Source of the DNA: Actinomycetes bacterium | GTDB taxonomy: Bacteria; Actinomycetota; Actinomycetes; S36-B12; UBA10799 | Assembly (NCBI GenBank): GCA_029779995.1 | Contig: JAKOZM010000210.1 | Location: 1 to 9,769, forward strand | Direction: 5' to 3' | DNA: 9,769 nt | In this document: positions 5,891-9,769 of the stretch, one piece after another | Layout of the letters: each line of letters opens with the position of its first letter | Numbering within the stretch: the first letter of the stretch is position 1 | The notes under the pieces: generated by a model | Seen by the model: the letters and a program-made list of their open reading frames with translations, nothing else | The model's database searches: none | Told to the model about the DNA's origin: nothing | Program-made: the position numbers and the translations under genes

Positions 5891-6958
5891 TTAGTTACTG
5901 GCCTTCCAGGCCGACCAGTTGCCCGCACCGTCGCGTACTCGGACGAACACGCTGCTGGCCTTGGGCGCGGGTACCGACCTGCGGAACTTCAGCACCTTCG
6001 CGCTCTTCCTCGGCTTCCCCGCACTGACCTGAATCGAAGCGAGGCCGGACTTGTTGTCCTTCGCCTTCACGCGGATGGTCCGGGGTCCAGCGAGGGTCGC
6101 CGCGCCCGAACCTCTCAGTGACGCCGAGACGACCACTGGTTTGATCGTGTCCAGGATGATGTCGTCGGTGTAGGTCTGCTTCTGCCAGCCATAGCCGACG
6201 TAATGCAACTTGACGTACACCGTGCGCGGGATGCGCTCAGCGGCCAGTTCCACCACATCCCAGGTCAACGGTCCTTCTTCGCGAACCTCGACCTCCGTGG
6301 TCTTCGAAGGCGCGAACCCGCCGTCGTTGGAGATCTTCACCTTGTCCAGAAGCCCGTCCCATCCAAGGTGAAGGGCCACCTTGGTCGTATTGGTGAAATC
6401 AGCGCCGTCATCAATCGATACCCCGGGTTCCCGATCCTCCGGCGCGGCAGGCAGCACGAAGACCGGCATGCTCCACGCGGCACTCCCCACCGGCCCACAA
6501 TCCAAGGCCAGATCGGCGGTTCCCGTACGGACCTGTGAGGTGAACTCACTCAGCACTGGACCCTCGATCAAGGTGCCGCCGTTGGGAAGGTAGAGCGGCA
6601 TCAGCAACCACTCACCTGAGCCGTTTCCGAGGGGCAACGCCGTACCGGAATACGCGCTGCGACCGTTGAGAGCCACTGACGGTTGGCAGCTACCAGACGA
6701 TTGAGGCGCACTTGCCTTGGCCGCCCACACCAATCGGGCAGTCTGCAACCCCTTGGCCATGTACCAACCCACTGGATCGGCATCCTTGAGCGCGCGGGGG
6801 TCGGAGGGCAACTTTCCAATGACGGCCAGCGTCGCATCGGGTTGCGCGTCCAGGTAAGCCTCGGTGATCGAGCCTGTGTAGACCGGGGAGGTGCTAGACC
6901 ACGCTGGCACCACCGCGAAACCAGCGATTGCAGCGCCTACTGCGACGTACCTCTTCAT
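5891..6958 (-). CDS. Secreted protein with C-terminal Ig-like domains
   Basis: A 355-aa protein predicted to be exported by Sec. The N-terminus MKRY is followed by a hydrophobic core (VAVGAAIAGFAVV) and a likely cleavage after Ser21 (AWS). The mature part has two Cys, 91 and 154, that could form a disulphide. Residues about 178-280 (DDGADFTNTTKVALHL, then KISNDGGF, RTVYVKLHYVG, YTDDIILDTIKP) match the Ig-like repeat pattern common in actinobacterial surface proteins. Residues about 275-355 form a second such unit ending VRVRDGAGNWSAW. Residues 25-175 are not recognised. GGGGAG at 6965-6970 lies 6 nt before the ATG. There is no sortase motif or C-terminal membrane anchor, so it is probably released or held non-covalently. 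The kinase gene ends 32 bp upstream. Confidence 0.85.
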   Translation of the reverse strand: MKRYVAVGAAIAGFAVVPAWSSTSPVYTGSITEAYLDAQPDATLAVIGKLPSDPRALKDADPVGWYMAKGLQTARLVWAAKASAPQSSGSCQPSVALNGRSAYSGTALPLGNGSGEWLLMPLYLPNGGTLIEGPVLSEFTSQVRTGTADLALDCGPVGSAAWSMPVFVLPAAPEDREPGVSIDDGADFTNTTKVALHLGWDGLLDKVKISNDGGFAPSKTTEVEVREEGPLTWDVVELAAERIPRTVYVKLHYVGYGWQKQTYTDDIILDTIKPVVVSASLRGSGAATLAGPRTIRVKAKDNKSGLASIQVSAGKPRKSAKVLKFRRSVPAPKASSVFVRVRDGAGNWSAWKASN

Positions 6959-6990
6959 CCCCTACTCCCCCACTTCGACCAACTGGGACT

Positions 6991-8064
6991 CTACTCCTGG
7001 GTCAGTGCCACGAGGTGATCCACCGTGCGATTGATCCGCTTCAGATACGGCAGGTCGAAGGCCGCCCCGAACAGCAACTGCATCCCGACCCGATCGACGG
7101 ACTGCACCCGGAACTCCGCGGCGGCGGCGCGGGCGTAGACCTCCGGATCGACGTCCATCCCGTTGTCGATCAGCGCCTGCCAGTGAATCCCGAGCAGGTG
7201 CAGCAACTCGTCGACCTCGGTGTGGGCGTCGAGGGTGAAGGTGAGCAGCTCTGCGACGTCGCGCTGCGGCGTGTTCACCCGAGCCAGTTCCCAGTCCAGG
7301 ACCACCACCTCGCCTGACTCCCGGAAGCCGACGTTGCGCTGGTTGTAGTCGTTGTGCACCAGGGTCGCCGGCATCACGTCCTTCGCCGGATGCCACCGCG
7401 AGATCGTGTCGATGGTTGCACTTCGCCGGGCATAGGACTCCAACGTGACCAGGTCGGGGAACCGGGTGGCGGCGTCGTCGAGGATGCTGCGCCACAGGCC
7501 AGCGTCAGCGACCATCGTGCGGGTGCTCGGTCGCAGGAGGGTCCAGGGATAGTCGCGGCCGGCGGTGGGCGCGTGGAAGCCGGCGGCAGCAGTCAGTGCC
7601 TGCTCGATTCGATCGGTCGGCCAGCGCTCGATGGCTCCGCTGGGATCGAGACCGGAGATGTCGCCGAGGTCCTCCAAGACCAAGGCCGTCTGACCCTTGG
7701 CGGCGAAGCGGCCGAGCTCAGCGGGGAGCACATCGCGCAATGCGTGCAGCGAGTAGGCGGCCGGTTCGCGGATCGCCGTGTTTGACGTCTCGGCCGCCAT
7801 CTGCGAGGTCTCGTAACCGACGAGGTCGATTCCGCGCTCGTCCCGGATCCAGGGGATGAGCGTCTGGCCGATGCCCTGCGCTGGGTTGATCTTGACGATG
7901 ACGCTGCGTTCGCCAACCTGGGCGCGGATGACACCAAACAGTTGGTCCGGATCGCCGCCGTACTTGACCGCAAGCCAGGGCTGCCCCACGTCATCCGTCG
8001 TCTGCAGGTCGGCGGACTGTCCGAAGAGGTCCTGCAGACCGGCACAGATGTGGTCGCGGCGCAT
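6991..8064 (-). CDS. Phosphotransferase of the APH/choline-kinase superfamily
   Basis: A 357-aa protein with the kinase fold of aminoglycoside and choline/small-molecule kinases, predicted to move phosphate from ATP to an unknown hydroxyl or amine substrate in the cytosol. It shows a beta-strand Lys58 (SVIVKIN) as in nucleotide-binding lobes, a hinge-like LVLEDLG at 128-134, the Brenner catalytic loop HNDYNQRN at 237-244 (Asp239, Asn244), and the metal-binding Asp257 in VVLDWELA. The start at 8064 (MRRDHICAGL) has only a weak GGTG five bases upstream; longer in-frame starts add Arg/His/Pro-rich sequence typical of noncoding DNA. Neighbours do not point to a substrate. Substrate-level naming, such as antibiotic resistance, is not justified. 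Confidence 0.85.
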   Translation of the reverse strand: MRRDHICAGLQDLFGQSADLQTTDDVGQPWLAVKYGGDPDQLFGVIRAQVGERSVIVKINPAQGIGQTLIPWIRDERGIDLVGYETSQMAAETSNTAIREPAAYSLHALRDVLPAELGRFAAKGQTALVLEDLGDISGLDPSGAIERWPTDRIEQALTAAAGFHAPTAGRDYPWTLLRPSTRTMVADAGLWRSILDDAATRFPDLVTLESYARRSATIDTISRWHPAKDVMPATLVHNDYNQRNVGFRESGEVVVLDWELARVNTPQRDVAELLTFTLDAHTEVDELLHLLGIHWQALIDNGMDVDPEVYARAAAAEFRVQSVDRVGMQLLFGAAFDLPYLKRINRTVDHLVALTQE

Positions 8065-8119
8065 GTCTTCACCGTAGAGGCCGGGATGGCAGGCCGCAGG
8101 GTTGTTCCTGTGTCGCGAT

Positions 8120-8151
8120 GGTGGGCGCTTCACGCTGAGATCCCGCCCACC
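8120..8151. promoter_or_regulatory. 8+8 bp dyad between divergent kinase and DUF1844 genes
   Basis: GGTGGGCG (8120-8127) and CGCCCACC (8144-8151) are perfect inverted copies 16 bp apart, in the 155-bp region between two divergent start codons. The centre-to-centre distance is 24 bp, which could suit a dimeric regulator, or the sequence could fold in a leader RNA. No -10/-35 pair is clear enough to place it relative to a promoter. Confidence 0.4.
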
Positions 8152-8219
8152 TTCGCAACAGTGCAGCAGTGCTTCAGGCCCAGCACCGGCCCGCGGTATG
8201 CCCATGACACCCTTGACGC

Positions 8220-8546
8220 ATGGACTCCAATGTCGCCGAACGCGAGATCGCCGATGTGCCTGCCGTCGAGGTCGTGGCAACGGTGGCCGTGCACCTGATG
8301 ACCGCTGCCGCGGTCAAGTGCGGCCTGGGCGAGGATCCCGACGAGCAGGACCTCGACGAAGCGCGCACCCTGATCGAGTCCCTGGCAGGCCTGATCGTCG
8401 CGGCGAGCCCGTACCTCGGCACCTTTCACTCTCGGCCCCTGCGGGACGGGCTGAAATCGCTGCAGCTTGCCTTCAGAGAGGGTTCGATCGTGCCCGACCC
8501 ACCGGGCCAGGGACCGGGCGAGAAGTACACCGGACCCGTGACCTGA
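8220..8546 (+). CDS. DUF1844 domain protein
   Basis: A 108-aa protein of the DUF1844 family, with no established function. The conserved features are all present: IADVPAVEVVATVAVHLMTA (10-29), the AVKCGL segment, DLDEARTLIESLAGLI (45-60), HSRPLRDGLKSLQLAFRE (70-87) and the Gly/Pro-rich tail PGQGPGEKYTGPV. Length is typical. It is mostly helical with no signal peptide. From memory, this family is often found beside infC in actinobacteria. Here it lies about 2.8 kb from infC on the other strand, with three genes between. No clear Shine-Dalgarno sequence precedes ATG 8220, so a leaderless transcript is possible. Confidence 0.88.
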   Translation: MDSNVAEREIADVPAVEVVATVAVHLMTAAAVKCGLGEDPDEQDLDEARTLIESLAGLIVAASPYLGTFHSRPLRDGLKSLQLAFREGSIVPDPPGQGPGEKYTGPVT

Positions 8547-8561
8547 GGCCTAATCAGGCTC
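8545..8561 (+). terminator. Hairpin at the end of the DUF1844 gene
   Basis: GAGGCCT and AGGCTC pair around AATC, with six base pairs and one bulged G, beginning within the TGA stop codon. Only a short CTTC follows, so it is a weak intrinsic terminator candidate. Confidence 0.35.
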
Positions 8562-8919
8562 TTCGCGATTCAGGGTGTGTCTGTGGTCTGAATGCTCTGG
8601 ATTCCGTGGGCATCGGGCGGTGTAGCTGGTCGGCGTGCAGACATCGCAGCCGTCTTGGCTGGTCCAGCAGGCCACCTGATCCCCTCTGCGGGGCAATTCG
8701 GCGGTTGTTGCTGCGACACGCCGCGGCAAATCGCACCTTCCGCCCATTCCCGGTCGAGCTGGCGGAGACCGACCGGCGCTGCCCGATGATCACCGGCCCC
8801 GCCCCGTGCCAGGCGCTGCCCCGCACGTTCCCCGCTCGGCATGGTCGTCGCCGAGCGCCACTGAACCTGCTCTTCCAGGGTTGAGTGCTGTTCGCTGTGG
8901 TGCTGACGCTGGGCGTCTG
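8562..8919. other. Gene-free stretch between DUF1844 and the HNH gene
   Basis: About 360 bp between the convergent DUF1844 and HNH gene ends. Open frames occur on both strands, as expected at this GC content, but none has a recognisable protein pattern together with a ribosome binding site. A short palindrome GCTGG-T-CCAGC lies at 8658-8668. A tRNA-like run near 8617 does not fold into a cloverleaf. It may contain worn coding sequence, but I cannot support any gene. Confidence 0.5.
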
Positions 8920-8937
8920 GCCGGCCCGTGGGCCGGC
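8920..8937 (-). terminator. Strong GC hairpin directly after the HNH gene stop
   Basis: GCCGGCCC-AC-GGGCCGGC in transcription sense is a perfect 8-bp inverted repeat that begins at the base after the TGA of the HNH gene. No U-run follows. Such U-poor hairpins are proposed terminators in actinobacteria, so it could end the HNH transcript and also the convergent DUF1844 transcript. Confidence 0.5.
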
Positions 8938-9769
8938 TCAGGTTCTTCGCCGCACGGCCACGCATCGCGGGATGCCGCCGACCATCTCGATGGTGAACCG
9001 GCCGTTGTGCAGGTCCTGGTGACAGCGTGGGCACAGCAGACACATCGCATCGACATCGGTGCGGCCGCCCGCAGCCCACGCCACGATGTGGTGGGCGTGG
9101 CAGCCGCGTGCCGCCCGCCCGCAGCGCACACAGCCTCGATCCCGCGCGGTCAGCGCCGCCCACTGCGCATGACTGGCACGGCGCTGCGTGCGGCCCAACG
9201 CCAACGGTACGAACGTGCCCGCCCGGCGCACCCCCAGGATCACCGACACCACCGCCGAACAAGCCAGCAGCGCGAAACTGTCCGGGCCCAGCAGGGTGCC
9301 GTCCTCCAGCCGCGCCCCGACACCCTCCGGTAGTTGTTCGGCGTCGACCAGCACCGTCACCCCACTGACCCCCAACGGTTTCGTGTTCGCCTGCGCCGCA
9401 CTGACCAGATCATCCAACGCGTCGGCCAGCCGCTGGCTCGGCGTGCGGTCATCACCAACAGCAGGCGGGTCGGTGAAGCCGGCCAGGGCATCGCGCAGCC
9501 GCGCACCGGCCACCTGATCCAAATGCCCATCCACCCGGTACAACCCGTTACCCAAATCCGAGAGGTGCAGGCCCCGTTTGGCCCGCGCCGCCCGAAAATC
9601 CTCATCCGGGGCCTCCGGGCGGTCCTGCGCAACCAGCACCGCCAGCACCTGGGCCAACACCGCCGGTTCAATCACCGCCGCCGCCGCGACCAGATCCGCC
9701 TCCAACACCGCGAACCGCGGCAGACTGCCCGCCGCCCGGCACAACAGCTGCACATGCCGGCCCGTGATC
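8938..9769 (-). CDS. DUF222 / HNH endonuclease-like protein (13E12 type), 5' end outside window
   Basis: The frame stays open to the right edge, so the N-terminus is missing; at least 276 codons are present. The visible N part (QLLCRAAGSLPRFAVLEADLVA, then DLGNGLYRVDGHLDQVAGARL and TPSQRLADALDDLV) follows the DUF222 pattern of the actinobacterial 13E12 repeat family. The C-terminal 60 residues carry an HNH nuclease module: RDRGCVRCGRAARGCHAHHI, a spacer, then CLLCPRCHQDLHNG. The two CxxC pairs for zinc and the HH...H residues for catalysis and metal binding are intact. It ends EMVGGIPRCVAVRRRT. Family members are abundant, often multicopy, and function is not settled. A GTG at 9751-9753 is an internal codon, not the start. 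Confidence 0.88.
   Translation of the reverse strand, partial: ITGRHVQLLCRAAGSLPRFAVLEADLVAAAAVIEPAVLAQVLAVLVAQDRPEAPDEDFRAARAKRGLHLSDLGNGLYRVDGHLDQVAGARLRDALAGFTDPPAVGDDRTPSQRLADALDDLVSAAQANTKPLGVSGVTVLVDAEQLPEGVGARLEDGTLLGPDSFALLACSAVVSVILGVRRAGTFVPLALGRTQRRASHAQWAALTARDRGCVRCGRAARGCHAHHIVAWAAGGRTDVDAMCLLCPRCHQDLHNGRFTIEMVGGIPRCVAVRRRT

Noticed and set aside
8617..8690. tRNA-like run with GTAGCTGGTCGG resembling a D arm
   Set aside because: There is no complementary acceptor 3' half, the AGAC/GTCT stem encloses a 9-nt loop, and no GGTTCRA T arm is present.
8570..9262. 230-codon minus-strand frame overlapping the HNH gene
   Set aside because: It is out of frame with the conserved HNH and DUF222 motifs and has only compositional Gly, Arg and Ala content.

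Overview
The window is high-GC DNA with actinobacterial (Actinomycetota) hallmarks: GC-rich third codon positions, a tsnR/trmH-type gene directly after infC-rpmI-rplT, a DUF1844 protein close to infC, and a DUF222/13E12-type HNH protein. Genus cannot be read from the sequence.

Layout: (1) Positions 1-800 hold no intact gene. There is a decayed, frameshifted piece that resembles the C-terminus of an IS5-type transposase (minus strand, about 20-165). It abuts five tandem copies of a 71-72 bp unit (173-521), each containing an imperfect palindrome. Then comes a stretch that may be a truncated membrane-protein frame. (2) 801-3569 (+) is a P2-like P-type cation ATPase whose usual Ca2+-coordinating residues are replaced. 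(3) Its end overlaps, tail to tail, a leftward translation operon: infC (IF3, 5414-4881), rpmI (L35), rplT (L20) and tsnR (SPOUT 23S rRNA methyltransferase). Spacings are 12 bp, 21 bp and a 1-nt TGATG overlap. infC starts at an ATC codon behind a strong Shine-Dalgarno sequence, with a leader rich in hairpins. (4) Upstream on the same strand are a 107-aa unknown, a secreted Ig-like protein of 355 aa, and an APH/choline-kinase-fold phosphotransferase of 357 aa. (5) Divergent from the kinase is the DUF1844 gene (8220-8546, +), with an 8+8 bp dyad in the shared intergenic region. (6) About 370 bp without a gene follows, then a DUF222-HNH endonuclease-like gene on the minus strand, cut by the right window edge, with a strong hairpin just past its stop.

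The conserved core is the translation operon, which couples initiation factor, two 50S proteins and an rRNA methylase. The unusual content is the repeat array next to transposon debris at the left edge, the ion-site-divergent ATPase, the structured infC leader with its non-AUG start, and the secreted and kinase genes lying between infC and DUF1844. I see no CRISPR array, rRNA, convincing tRNA or intact mobile element, and no clear multi-gene defence or biosynthetic system.
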